Shown here piece by piece: positions 17,548 through 26,126 of a stretch of DNA of 54,604 nt. This DNA is from an uncultured Bacteroidales bacterium. GTDB taxonomy: Bacteria > Bacteroidota > Bacteroidia > Bacteroidales > Bacteroidaceae. Made by a program: the position numbers and the translations under genes. The notes under the pieces are model-generated. The model did no database searches and had not been told where the DNA came from. It was given only the letters and a program-made list of their open reading frames with translations. Numbering within the stretch: position 1 is the first letter of the stretch; the number at the start of each line of letters is the position of its first letter. The DNA lies in assembly GCA_902779845.1 (NCBI GenBank), contig CACZCZ010000025.1, positions 1-54,604 on the forward strand, given 5' to 3'.

Positions 17548-18735
17548 ATGCGTGTCCTCATTGTCAATACATCGTCCGATACCGGTGGCGCAGCCATTGC
17601 TGCCAGCCGGTTGACAGCTGCCCTCAACCGCTATGGCGTGGAGGCGCAGATGGTGGTGCGCCGTAGCAAATGGGCCTTCCTGTGGGAGCGCTTCTGCATC
17701 TGGCTCGCCAACGGTTTCCGCCGCAAGAGGCTGTGGGACGTGGATATCGCCAATGCAGGCACCGACATCACCCACCTGCCGGCCTTCCGCGAGGCTGACA
17801 TCGTGCACCTGCACTGGGTGAACCAGGGTTTCCTCTCGATGCGGCAGATACGCAAGATCATGGAGAGCGGCAAGCCCGTGGTGTGGACACTGCACGATAT
17901 GTGGCCCATCACCGCCATCTGTCACCACACCGACGAATGCGAGCGCTACAAGACGCACTGCCTCAGCTGTCCGTTGCTGCAGCGGCCCTACCCCCGTGAC
18001 CTCTCGTGGCATGTCTTCAACAATAAGGAACGCGCTTACGCGCGCGGAAACATCACCTTCATCGGCGTCAGCCAATGGATGACCCATCGCGCGCAGCAGA
18101 GTGCGCTGACAGAGGGCCACTCCGTAGTGACCATCCCCAATGTCCTGCCCCTGGACCAGTTCCAGCGTGGCGACCGCCAGCAGGCACGTCAGGCGCTGCA
18201 GCTGCCCGCCGACACCATCATCATCGCCTTCGGAGCCGCCCGCATCGACCAGCCCCTCAAAGGCTTCGACCGCCTGCTGGAAGCGCTGACGCTCATCACC
18301 ACGCCCGTTCATCTTGTCCTCTTCGGCAACGTGAAGGACTCCACGTGCCTGCAGCACATCCCTTGTCCCTACACACATGTCGGCACCCTCACCACCCCCG
18401 AGGCGCTCAGCCGCCTCTACACCGCCGCCGACATCGTCGTCAATGCCTCGGACTACGAGAGCTTCGGACTCACGCTCGCCGAGGCGCTGGCCTGCGGCTG
18501 CATGGCCGTAAGCTTCGACCGCGGCGGACAGTCCGACATCATCGAGCACCGCAAGAACGGCTACCTCGCACGCTACCCCGACGTGGCAGACCTCGCAGCA
18601 GGCATTGAGTGGGCCATCCACTACCCCGTGGCACCCGAGCAACTTCGTCTGTCTGTGACCTCACGCTTCAGCCCCGAAGTCGTGGCACGACAGCACATCC
18701 AGCTGTATGAAGGGTTATGCGCTGCGCGCGGTTGA
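17548..18735 (+). CDS. glycosyltransferase family 4
   Basis: A 395-aa GT-B enzyme. The N-terminal half opens with VLIVNTSSDTGGAAIAASRL, the usual glycine-rich acceptor-side loop. The C-terminal half holds the donor site, with ALACGCMAVSFDRGG and the E-x7-E-like segment ESFGLTLAEAL. It should transfer a hexose from a nucleotide sugar during surface polysaccharide or glycoprotein assembly in the cytoplasm. It is followed, after a 200-nt repeat-filled gap, by a GT2 gene in the same direction, so the two may serve one pathway. A promoter box sits only 8 nt before the start codon. The specific sugar cannot be read from sequence. Confidence 0.88.
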   Translation: MRVLIVNTSSDTGGAAIAASRLTAALNRYGVEAQMVVRRSKWAFLWERFCIWLANGFRRKRLWDVDIANAGTDITHLPAFREADIVHLHWVNQGFLSMRQIRKIMESGKPVVWTLHDMWPITAICHHTDECERYKTHCLSCPLLQRPYPRDLSWHVFNNKERAYARGNITFIGVSQWMTHRAQQSALTEGHSVVTIPNVLPLDQFQRGDRQQARQALQLPADTIIIAFGAARIDQPLKGFDRLLEALTLITTPVHLVLFGNVKDSTCLQHIPCPYTHVGTLTTPEALSRLYTAADIVVNASDYESFGLTLAEALACGCMAVSFDRGGQSDIIEHRKNGYLARYPDVADLAAGIEWAIHYPVAPEQLRLSVTSRFSPEVVARQHIQLYEGLCAARG

Positions 18736-18736
18736 A

Positions 18737-18935
18737 GGATTCAAGATTCAAGATTCAAAAGTTTAAGAGGTTAAGAGGTTAAGGGGTTCAAGAAGTTTAA
18801 GAGTTCAAGGTTTTCGTTTTAATCATTCGTAATTCGTCATTCGTCATTAGTCATTCGTCATTCGTCATTAGTAATCCTTATTCTTCATTCTTCACTCTTC
18901 ATTCTTCACTCTTCATTCTTCACTCTTCATTCCGA
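18737..18935 (+). repeat. composite heptamer region between GT4 and GT2 genes
   Basis: Arrays of GATTCAA, then GTTTAAG/GTTAAGG, then CATTCGT, then CTTCATT/CTTCACT units fill the whole 205-nt gap. The order and the joining block GTAATCCTTATTCTTCATTC match the region after mutS (8596-8706). Confidence 0.88.
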
Positions 18936-18940
18936 ACGCA

Positions 18941-19726
18941 ATGCTCCGATTCACCGTCGCCACAGTCACCTATAACGCTGGCTCCACCATTCGCCGCACC
19001 CTTGACAGCGTTGCCGCGCAGACACACGCTGCAGTAGAGCACCTCCTCATCGACGGATGCTCCACCGACACCACCATGACCGAGATCCAGCACTATGTGG
19101 AGCGCAACACCGACCAGCGCCACCCCCATGCCATCGTGCTGGTGCGCGAGCCCGACAATGGCCTCTACGACGCCATGAACAAAGCACTGCAGCAGGCCAA
19201 GGGCGACTACATCATCTTCCTCAACGCCGGAGATAAGTTCCACTCCGACAGCACACTGGCCGAGGTCGCCGCACAACTCGACGCCCGCTACAACCCTACA
19301 CGCCGCCCCGCTGTCGTCTATGGCGAGACCGACCTCGTGGACAACGAAGGCCACTTCCTGCGCCACCGCCGTCTGCAAGCTCCCAAGCACCTCACCTGGA
19401 AGAGTTTCCTCAGCGGAATGCTCGTGTGCCACCAGAGCTTCTACGCGCGCACCGACCTCGCCCGCGCCATCCCCTACGACCTCCGCTACCGTTTCTCCGC
19501 CGACTACGACTGGTGCATCCGCCTCATGCGCTATGCCCAGCGCCGCAACCTCGCCCTCCACAACACCGGCCTCATCCTCACCGACTACCTCTCCGAGGGC
19601 ATGACCACCCGCAACCATCGCCGCTCCCTCCTCGAGCGCTTTCGCCTCATGGCTCACCACTATGGCTGGCTCCGCGCCGTCAGCGCCCACGGCTGGTTCA
19701 TCCTACGCGCCCTCATCAAGCGATAA
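18941..19726 (+). CDS. glycosyltransferase family 2
   Basis: A 261-aa GT-A enzyme starting with FTVATVTYNAGSTIRRTLDS, the family 2 nucleotide-binding strand. LIDGCSTDTT and GLYDAMNKALQQAKGDYI follow, and the DxD-like metal site region is FLNAGDKF. The SADYDWCIRLMRY segment is the usual catalytic-base region of WcaA-like enzymes. It should add a sugar to a lipid-linked or surface glycan. No membrane segment is seen. A strong hairpin terminator follows 13 nt after the stop, closing a possible GT4-GT2 unit. Confidence 0.88.
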   Translation: MLRFTVATVTYNAGSTIRRTLDSVAAQTHAAVEHLLIDGCSTDTTMTEIQHYVERNTDQRHPHAIVLVREPDNGLYDAMNKALQQAKGDYIIFLNAGDKFHSDSTLAEVAAQLDARYNPTRRPAVVYGETDLVDNEGHFLRHRRLQAPKHLTWKSFLSGMLVCHQSFYARTDLARAIPYDLRYRFSADYDWCIRLMRYAQRRNLALHNTGLILTDYLSEGMTTRNHRRSLLERFRLMAHHYGWLRAVSAHGWFILRALIKR

Positions 19727-19739
19727 CACAGAAAAAACA

Positions 19740-19776
19740 CTAAAAGTCTGCAACCATTTCAGTTGCAGGCTTTTAG
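19740..19776. terminator. bidirectional terminator between GT2 gene and tRNA-Arg
   Basis: A 15-bp stem (CTAAAAGTCTGCAAC with GTTGCAGGCTTTTAG, one G-U pair) and a 7-nt loop, with an A-rich stretch on the left and T-rich 3' arm. It separates convergent genes. Confidence 0.8.
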
Positions 19777-19778
19777 CG

Positions 19779-19853
19779 TGGTACTCCCGAGGGGAATCGA
19801 ACCCCTATCTAAAGTTTAGGAAACTTCTATTCTATCCGTTGAACTACAGGAGC
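19779..19853 (-). tRNA. tRNA-Arg (CCT)
   Basis: A cloverleaf with D arm GTAGTTCAACGGATAGAAT, anticodon loop TTCCTAA giving CCT, and T arm GGGGTTCGATTCCCC. CCA follows the discriminator A and is encoded, unlike in the other tRNAs here. The first acceptor pair is G-U. Confidence 0.92.
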
Positions 19854-19870
19854 ATCCCCCTTTGCGGCTG

Positions 19871-19878
19871 CAAAGATA
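19871..19878 (-). promoter_or_regulatory. -7 promoter box (TATCTTTG) for tRNA-Arg
   Basis: TAnnTTTG box on the minus strand, 17 nt before the tRNA 5' end. No full TTTG partner upstream. Confidence 0.5.
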
Positions 19879-19953
19879 CATCATTTCTTGTGTTTCTTAA
19901 AGGATTTTACTGATTATTTAATAAAATCGAGAGGAAATGACACTGTTGGCCGA

Positions 19954-20832
19954 TTACAGCTGGCTCTCGCTGATGCTGAAGGTGTCGCCGCGGCTCATGT
20001 CGCCTGTGTTGAGGCCGAGTTTCAGCCATTTCATGCGCTGTGCGCTGGTGCCGTGGGTGAAGCTCTCGGGCTGCGAGTAGCCGCGGGCTTTCTCCTGCAG
20101 GTAGTTGTCGCCGATGACCTGTGCGCACTGGATGGCTTCTTGCAGGTCGCCGTCCTCGAGGGAGCCGAAGGTCTTGCCCTCGTGGTAGCCCCACACGCCG
20201 GCGTAGAAGTCAGCCTGCAACTCGATGCGCACGCTGACCTTGTTGGCTTGCGTCTCGCTCATCTTGGCCATCTGGCTGTGGGCGCTGTTGAGGGTGCCGA
20301 GCAGATGCTGCACGTGGTGGCCCACCTCGTGGGCGATGACATAGGCGTAGGCGAAGTCACCGTCGGCACCCAGCGTCTTCTTCATGTCCGAGAAGAACGA
20401 GAGGTCGATGTAGAGCGCTTGGTCGGCCGAGCAGTAGAAGGGTCCTACCTGTGCGTTACCGGCGCCGCAGCCCGTCTGCACGCTGCCCGTGTAGAGCACC
20501 ATGCGGGGTGGCACATAGGTGCGGCCGAGCTGTGTCTTGAACACCTCCGTCCACACGTCCTCGGTGCTGGCGAGCACCTGCGAGGCGAAGACGGCCAGCG
20601 CCTGTTCCTCCTCTGTGAACTCACGCTCCTGCGTGGCACTCATCTCGGTGTTAGCTCCCAGCGACTGTTGGAAGGCCTGCATGCCGGCCTCCAGCGGGTT
20701 GCCGCCCGTGAGATAGGCAAACACCACCGCAATGATCACACCCGCGATGCCGCCGATGCCGGCCTTCGCACCGCCGCTCATGCGCCGACGGTCATCGACG
20801 TTAGAGCTCTGTCTTCTTCCGGTTAAGTCCAT
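19954..20832 (-). CDS. YpfJ-type neutral zinc metallopeptidase
   Basis: A 292-aa protein. The N-terminus is cytoplasmic (LTGRRQSSNVDDRRRMSGG), followed by one membrane helix (GIGGIAGVIIAVVFAYLTGG, about 25-45) and a metallopeptidase domain with the zinc motif in VIAHEVGHHVQHLLG and the supporting QADFYAGVWGY. The opening RRxSxNVxDRR pattern and CGAGNAQVGPFYC segment are hallmarks of the YpfJ family. The protease domain probably faces the periplasm. Its substrate is unknown. A heptamer hairpin region precedes the gene. Confidence 0.9.
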   Translation of the reverse strand: MDLTGRRQSSNVDDRRRMSGGAKAGIGGIAGVIIAVVFAYLTGGNPLEAGMQAFQQSLGANTEMSATQEREFTEEEQALAVFASQVLASTEDVWTEVFKTQLGRTYVPPRMVLYTGSVQTGCGAGNAQVGPFYCSADQALYIDLSFFSDMKKTLGADGDFAYAYVIAHEVGHHVQHLLGTLNSAHSQMAKMSETQANKVSVRIELQADFYAGVWGYHEGKTFGSLEDGDLQEAIQCAQVIGDNYLQEKARGYSQPESFTHGTSAQRMKWLKLGLNTGDMSRGDTFSISESQL

Positions 20833-20839
20833 TTTCTTA

Positions 20840-20955
20840 AATGAAAAATGAAAGAATGAAAAATGAAAAATTTATTTTTCTCAAGGATTTGGGGAAGTGA
20901 TAGTGAAAGGAAAAGTAATTTGTATTTTTCACTTTTCACTCTTTCACTTTTCACT
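20840..20955 (+). repeat. opposed heptamer arrays, ATGAAAA/CACTTTT type
   Basis: Left block 20840-20871 (ATGAAAA units) and right block 20924-20955 (TTTTCAC units) are reverse complements of each other in sense, with 52 nt between. They lie between typA and the metallopeptidase gene. Confidence 0.88.
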
Positions 20956-20968
20956 CCGAAGAGGTTTT

Positions 20969-22774
20969 CTATTCCCTGTTTGCCCTCTTCCTCTCTAAGT
21001 GGTCGAGGATGATTTTGCGCATGCGCATGCTCTTGGGCGTCACCTCCACGTACTCGTCCTCCTTGATGTATTCGAGGGCTTCTTCGAGGCTGAGGAGCGT
21101 GGCGGGGATGATGCGCACCTTCTCGTCGGAGCCGCTGGCACGCATGTTCGTGAGCTGCTTGTTCTTGGTGACGTTGATGACGAGGTCGTTCTCGTGGATG
21201 TGCTCGCCCACCACCTGACCAGCATACACCTCGGTCTGCGGCTCGATGAAGAACTTACCGCGGTCCTGCAGGTTGTTGATGGCGTAGGCGAAGGCGGTGC
21301 CGCCCTCCAGCGCGATCATGGAGCCCGACGTGCGGCGCACGATCTCGCCCTTGTAGGGCTGGTACTCCTTGTAGCGGTGTGCCATGATGGCTTCGCCCTG
21401 CGAGGCCGTGAGCACGTTGGTGCGCAGGCCGATGATACCGCGCGAGGGGATGAGGAACTCGATGTTGACGCGGTCGCCTTGGCTCTCCATGCTGGTCATC
21501 TCGCCCTTGCGGCGCGTGACCATGTCAATCATCTTGGAAGCGAACTCCTCGGGCACGTTGATGGTCAATTCCTCGATGGGTTCGCATTTTTCGCCACCTA
21601 TCTCCTTATAAATCACTTGCGGCTGTCCCACCTGCAGCTCGTAGCCCTCGCGGCGCATGGTCTCGATGAGCACGCTGAGGTGCAGCACGCCGCGTCCGCT
21701 GACGATCCATCGGTCTGTGGCGCCCTCGGGCATCTCCACGCGCAACGCCAGGTTCTTCTCCAGCTCCTTCTGCAGACGCTCGTGGATATGGCGGCTCGTG
21801 CACCACTTACCCTCCTTGCCGAAGAACGGCGAGTCGTTGATGGTGAAGAGCATTGACATCGTGGGCTCGTCGATGCTGATGGTGGGCAGCGCCTCCGGTT
21901 CCTCGGCGTCGCAGATGGTGTCGCCGATCTCGAAGTTCGAGAGGCCGATGATGGCGCAGATGTCACCCGAGCTGACGGCCTCGGTCTTCTGATGCCCCAT
22001 GCCCGTGAAGGTGTGCAGTTCCTTGATCTTGGTCTTCTCCTTGCTGCCGTCGCGGTGGACGATGGTGATAGCCATACCCTCCTTCAGGGTGCCGCGGTGT
22101 ACGCGACCCACAGCGATGCGGCCCGTATAGGTGCTGTAGTCCAGCGAGGTGATGAGCATCTGCGGCGTGCCCTCCAGCTGCTCGGGGGCGGGGATATGCT
22201 CCAGGATCTGGTCCAGCAGATAGAAGATATTGTCCGTGGGTGTCTGCCAGTCCTCGCCCATCCAGCCCTGCTTGGCAGAGCCGTAGATGACGGGGAAGTC
22301 CAGCTGCTCCTCGGTGGCGTCGAGGTCGCACATCAGGTCGAAGACCATCTCATAGACCTCCTCGGGTCGGCAGTTGGGCTTATCCACCTTGTTGATGACC
22401 ACGATGGGCTTCAGGCCGATTTGCAGGGCTTTCTGCAGCACAAAGCGCGTCTGCGGCATCGGGCCCTCGAAGGCATCAACCAGCAGCAGGCAGCCGTCGG
22501 CCATGTTCAGCACGCGCTCCACCTCGCCGCCGAAGTCGCTGTGACCCGGGGTGTCGATGATGTTGATCTTCGTGTCCTTGTAGTTAATGCTGACGTTCTT
22601 GCTGAGGATGGTGATGCCGCGCTCGCGCTCCAGCTCGTTGTTGTCGAGCATCAGTTCGCCCGTCTGCTGGTTGTCGCGGAAGAGGTTGCCGGCCATGAGC
22701 ATCTTGTCCACCAGCGTCGTCTTGCCATGATCGACGTGTGCGATGATGGCGATATTTCTAATGTTCTGCTTCAT
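20969..22774 (-). CDS. typA: translational GTPase TypA/BipA
   Basis: A 601-aa GTPase of the elongation-factor family. Visible GTPase motifs are G1 [15 protein letters not shown]2 RGITI, G3 [12 protein letters not shown] and G4 NKVDK. These are followed by EF-G-like domains II, III and V ([29 protein letters not shown]) and the TypA-specific C-terminal domain. It binds 70S ribosomes and is involved in ribosome assembly under stress or cold; it is not essential for normal elongation. Full length, no anomalies. A TACCTTTG promoter box lies 20 nt upstream of the ATG. Confidence 0.98.
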   Translation of the reverse strand: MKQNIRNIAIIAHVDHGKTTLVDKMLMAGNLFRDNQQTGELMLDNNELERERGITILSKNVSINYKDTKINIIDTPGHSDFGGEVERVLNMADGCLLLVDAFEGPMPQTRFVLQKALQIGLKPIVVINKVDKPNCRPEEVYEMVFDLMCDLDATEEQLDFPVIYGSAKQGWMGEDWQTPTDNIFYLLDQILEHIPAPEQLEGTPQMLITSLDYSTYTGRIAVGRVHRGTLKEGMAITIVHRDGSKEKTKIKELHTFTGMGHQKTEAVSSGDICAIIGLSNFEIGDTICDAEEPEALPTISIDEPTMSMLFTINDSPFFGKEGKWCTSRHIHERLQKELEKNLALRVEMPEGATDRWIVSGRGVLHLSVLIETMRREGYELQVGQPQVIYKEIGGEKCEPIEELTINVPEEFASKMIDMVTRRKGEMTSMESQGDRVNIEFLIPSRGIIGLRTNVLTASQGEAIMAHRYKEYQPYKGEIVRRTSGSMIALEGGTAFAYAINNLQDRGKFFIEPQTEVYAGQVVGEHIHENDLVINVTKNKQLTNMRASGSDEKVRIIPATLLSLEEALEYIKEDEYVEVTPKSMRMRKIILDHLERKRANRE

Positions 22775-22794
22775 ACGTAACTGTTTTTCGGCTG

Positions 22795-22802
22795 CAAAGG
22801 TA
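22795..22802 (-). promoter_or_regulatory. -7 promoter box (TACCTTTG) for typA
   Basis: Exact TAnnTTTG box on the minus strand, 20 nt before the typA start. The upstream side is a heptamer array without a TTTG partner. Confidence 0.55.
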
Positions 22803-22811
22803 CATATAATA

Positions 22812-22850
22812 AATGAAAAGGGAAGACTGAAAAGTGAAAAGTGAAAAAAC
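22812..22850 (+). repeat. short heptamer array, GAAAAGT type
   Basis: A few GAAAAGG/GAAAAGT units in one orientation just upstream of the typA promoter box. Confidence 0.75.
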
Positions 22851-22944
22851 TCCTCTTAAGAAAAAACATTTCTTAACACTTTTCATGCGCACACCACATT
22901 ACTTCTGAGCCAATGCTTCACAGACTCTGTGAATTCTAACCCCA

Positions 22945-23135
22945 CATGAAAGACACTACTACTCCCTTGCCAGACCCTCTATAGAGACTACGCGCAGACA
23001 CTATAGAGGGTAAGCTTGCAGACGATAGAGCCCCCTCACCGAACCCCGCAGGGTTTTCGCGAAAAGGGTGCAGGGTTCTGGCCAAAACCCTGCACCCTTC
23101 GGACAGCCCCCCTATAGGGCGGACTTTTGAGTGAT
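22945..23135. repeat. multi-hairpin element with three inverted repeats
   Basis: Three hairpins in a row. ACCCTCTATAG (22974-22984) pairs perfectly with 23001-23011 around a 16-nt loop. AAGGGTGCAGGGTT (23064-23077) pairs perfectly with 23086-23099 around an 8-nt loop and is preceded by the palindrome TTTTCGCGAAAA. CCCTATAGGG is at 23110-23119. A 67-codon open frame spans it on the minus strand, but its codons follow the hairpins and I do not accept it as a gene. The rest of the 22775-23149 gap holds the typA promoter, a heptamer array and nothing else I recognise. Confidence 0.75.
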
Positions 23136-23149
23136 ACAATTTGATGACT

Positions 23150-23500
23150 TTACTTCACCAGCATCTTCTTGCCATTGCGTATGAAGATGCCTTTCGTGGC
23201 GGGCTTGCCACTCAGCATGCGACCGTCAAGCATGCGCCATGGAGCGACATCGTCCTTCACATGGACATCCACATTCCTTACACCATCACCTTTGAGAGGC
23301 ACAATGCTGCCGAAACTTCTCCACGGTGCGGTCGTGCGATAGGCTTCTATGGCGATGGCAGGAACGTGAAGGGTTGAGGAGTACAAAGTTGCAAATGAAT
23401 TAGATTCTGCAGAAGGCACAATTTCAGAGATGCAATATACATCTGCCAGCACCCAACACCCAGCGAAAGCACTACCACCTATTTCTGTCGCATCGCCCAT
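23150..23500 (-). pseudogene. remnant of a BspA-type leucine-rich surface protein
   Basis: A 116-aa frame that begins inside an LRR_5 repeat (ATEIGGSAFAGC) and ends in a typical C-terminal sorting-like tail (GRMLSGKPATKGIFIRNGKKMLVK). It has no signal peptide and lacks the many upstream repeats such proteins normally have. I read it as the 3' end of a surface protein gene whose front part was lost, probably when the adjacent AT-rich island was acquired. The unpaired 260 nt between it and the PIN gene contains no other gene that I can see. Confidence 0.6.
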
Positions 23501-23739
23501 AATAACAATGGATAATAAACTCGTACAACCTGAGTATTTGCAACTCGTTGTATGTCAGTCGATTTTGTCTAAAACGGTAGAAAAGTGATTGCGTAGATTC
23601 TGTAGATGGTGAAAATGGCAAAGATTTAACATTTTTAATTTTTGTAAACCATTCTTGATAGTCTCAATCTTTATTTGTAGCTTGGCGTATAAATAGGTCT
23701 ATTATGGACTATAGTCAATGGCATGGTTCCAAAATAAAA

Positions 23740-23757
23740 CCGCCCCTGTCGAGGCGG
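23740..23757 (-). terminator. terminator of the defence operon
   Basis: On the minus strand, CCGCC-8 nt-GGCGG followed directly by TTTTATTTT, 7 nt after the stop of the PIN gene. It marks the end of the operon. Confidence 0.75.
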
Positions 23758-23763
23758 CTCTTA

Positions 23764-24822
23764 TTAGACGGAATCAGGATGGATGAATACCAAATTCCCT
23801 TCCACATTCACAGCTTTGAAAACCTCCTCATCGTTTTCTTCGCAAACGAATGTCACAATGCTATTCCCTCCCTCTGGCGAAAAAGGCACTTCTATCTGTT
23901 TCCCACAATGATAAAGGTTCGATTTCGGTTTTGGGCTATACAGAAACGATAAGTTCTTTGTAAGTATGAAAGTGTATAACTCCTTATCCTTCAACTCTGT
24001 TTCCGCCTTGAAAGCAATTAGATGTTTGGGGGCACCGGCACATTCTCTGACGGTCACTTTCCCCAACAGTCGGTCTTTATAGGTATCTATCAGACAGCTC
24101 ATCACATATTGGATAGCCAGTTCTTCCACATTTTCGATTTCAGTTTTCAAGCTTTGTGTACCGCCCGTATATCCAGCCACCCCATTTCCAAGACTGTCTA
24201 TATGTTCAATATCTGGTGTCTTACCAGGATTGAAAGCTGTTGAAATCTCAGCTCTTGAATTCGTAGCCCACTTATAGAAATCTTTGTCACCTGTAAGCAG
24301 AATCACGTGTTCAGAGACCTCCTCTATACTGTTCTTATAAACAGACGATACCAGCACAAGACTGTCCTCCCTTGATATCTTGGTCGATAGACAGATTGCC
24401 TTCATGGGACCAAGCAGCCTGTCATTGAAGCTGTTCAGGAAATCAATACTGAACTCATTTGTGATTTTTTCAACATCCTCATTCACCTTCTTCTTCACGG
24501 CCTCTGCCAAATCTCCCTCGTATTCATAATCGGGAATCTCATAGCGCTTGTTGTACTTGATAAAAGAGGAGATGTTTATAAACTTCCCATCCTTCTTCGA
24601 ACGTTCCCAGACCTCATGGAAATAGTCCTCTTTCTTCCGCACTTCAAACAGTTCTGCAAGCACGTATTCAGAGGAATACAATTGCACAACGGGCATCTCC
24701 TTCAGTGCCGTAATGAAGGCCGTTAGCGTCGGGAATGTATTATCAATCAGATAACACAAGATATTGGTGTCTAAAAAGAAGTTGATTTGAAACTTCTCCG
24801 ATCTTGCAGACTCTCTATCCAT
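23764..24822 (-). CDS. PIN-domain nuclease-like protein
   Basis: A 352-aa protein with an N-terminal PIN domain that keeps all acidic metal ligands: Asp18 in FFLDTNIL, Glu57 in YVLAELFE, Asp153 in SREDSLVLVSS, and Asp179/Asp181 in LLTGDKDF. PIN domains cut RNA, or flap DNA in some families. The protein is about twice the size of a VapC toxin; the C-terminal 150 residues are unrelated to anything I recognise. It is the last gene of the operon, two bases behind the ATPase gene, and has its own terminator. The position suggests the effector of a defence system, controlled by the ATPase, instead of a free-standing toxin: no VapB-like antitoxin is adjacent. The domain call is strong; the role is inferred. 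Confidence 0.85.
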   Translation of the reverse strand: MDRESARSEKFQINFFLDTNILCYLIDNTFPTLTAFITALKEMPVVQLYSSEYVLAELFEVRKKEDYFHEVWERSKKDGKFINISSFIKYNKRYEIPDYEYEGDLAEAVKKKVNEDVEKITNEFSIDFLNSFNDRLLGPMKAICLSTKISREDSLVLVSSVYKNSIEEVSEHVILLTGDKDFYKWATNSRAEISTAFNPGKTPDIEHIDSLGNGVAGYTGGTQSLKTEIENVEELAIQYVMSCLIDTYKDRLLGKVTVRECAGAPKHLIAFKAETELKDKELYTFILTKNLSFLYSPKPKSNLYHCGKQIEVPFSPEGGNSIVTFVCEENDEEVFKAVNVEGNLVFIHPDSV

Positions 24823-24824
24823 AC

Positions 24825-26126
24825 TTAAAATGTTGGTATATTCTCTTCTACAAAAGCCTTACCCATTATCTTAACCTTTTGGTCAGCAGCACACTCAAAG
24901 AGCACAAACGTCGCCTTAAGAATACGACGCACATTTCCATCGCATGTTTCGTTGATGAATTCCAAAGCATCTTGAGTAAACGGGAACTCTCCGTTAAACT
25001 CTGCTATTCTCAAATAGTTCTCTATAACTTGCTTCGTCTCTGCAACATTCAGATTGTTTATTATCATCTTCTTGATAGTAATTCTGTCTGCCAAAGGCGG
25101 CGAAAGTTCCACCAACCTTGAAAGAGCTTTAGGATTCATGGCAAATAACAAGCACCATTCGCGATGTTTGTCAAGCAAGGTGCGTAGGTTATGGATATAG
25201 TTATCCAACTGCGCCTTAGATAAACGCCCTGTGGTCAGGTCCTCAAACTCATCTACTAAAATAAACACATGGGTATACCCCTCTCGTTTAAGTAATCTCA
25301 CAATGTATTTGATGACATCTGCTTCCTTACCCGATATTTGTCTCAAGCTGCCGCTGGTCAATGCTTCCCATGTCTTGTTGATACCAAAGTCCGATGATAT
25401 GAACTCGTAGAAGTAATAAGCAACGGTGGAATCCTTGGTATCTTCATTCAATATCTTCTGAACAATGTCACTTAGCAAATCGTCAAACTTCCTTTTCTTT
25501 GGAGCAGGCAACGACCTGACAAAAGAGTCTAGGAACTGCTTATAGCTCACCGTATTAGCATCGCTATAAGGATTGATGGAATCCTTTATGTCTGGGAAAA
25601 GCACCGACAGGTTGGGTTCGTAAGGTTTCAGCTGCCCTTGGATTTCGCTGCTATTCTGAATCACATTGAGAATATGGTTCCAGACATACTTGCGTGTGTT
25701 CTCCTCACCAATTTTACTGATCAAAGTCCCGATAAATTCCAGGATGGAGCCACCCGGATTGTCAATGTAGATGGTATATGGCTTTAAATAGGTCTGGCTG
25801 TCGCGGATTTCATTCAGTTTTGACTTGGCATACATTAAAAGCTGTGTTTTGCCACTACCATAGTCCCCCACTATCGTTGCGCTGATGAACTGGTCATGTT
25901 CCTCAACTTGGTTGGGAACCAAGGCGTTTGCAATAAATTGGTTAATACCGTTAAGGATTTCACTGTCAAGGGGCTTCAACTTACTGTTTACATCATCACC
26001 GCCATTAATGTTCGACGTACCAGACCTCGGGAAAGGATTGAACTTGATGTCCCATAAATCGTACTTGTTCGTCACGGGCCCCATTTGCAGGATGTCCTCT
26101 ATGCCTTTGTACTCCTTCTCATCCAT
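24825..26126 (-). CDS. P-loop ATPase of the defence operon
   Basis: A 433-aa ATPase with Walker A GDYGSGKT (87-94) and Walker B HVFILVDEFEDL (Asp292, Glu293), then a sensor-like Asn in FAMNPKAL near 340. The GxYGSGKT loop and the VDEFEDL box recall the Orc1/Cdc6-like and BrxD/DUF2791-like ATPases of phage-defence operons, a resemblance judged by eye. The central part is helical, and the end resembles a winged helix. The start codon overlaps the upstream gene by 8 nt and the PIN gene follows after 2 nt, so the three are translationally coupled. Likely role: a nucleotide-driven switch or DNA-loading motor acting with the PIN protein. Family confidence moderate. Confidence 0.8.
   Translation of the reverse strand: MDEKEYKGIEDILQMGPVTNKYDLWDIKFNPFPRSGTSNINGGDDVNSKLKPLDSEILNGINQFIANALVPNQVEEHDQFISATIVGDYGSGKTQLLMYAKSKLNEIRDSQTYLKPYTIYIDNPGGSILEFIGTLISKIGEENTRKYVWNHILNVIQNSSEIQGQLKPYEPNLSVLFPDIKDSINPYSDANTVSYKQFLDSFVRSLPAPKKRKFDDLLSDIVQKILNEDTKDSTVAYYFYEFISSDFGINKTWEALTSGSLRQISGKEADVIKYIVRLLKREGYTHVFILVDEFEDLTTGRLSKAQLDNYIHNLRTLLDKHREWCLLFAMNPKALSRLVELSPPLADRITIKKMIINNLNVAETKQVIENYLRIAEFNGEFPFTQDALEFINETCDGNVRRILKATFVLFECAADQKVKIMGKAFVEENIPTF

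Noticed and set aside
22936-23139. 67-codon minus-strand frame
   Set aside because: Its sequence is fully accounted for by the three inverted repeats; no ribosome binding site or domain.
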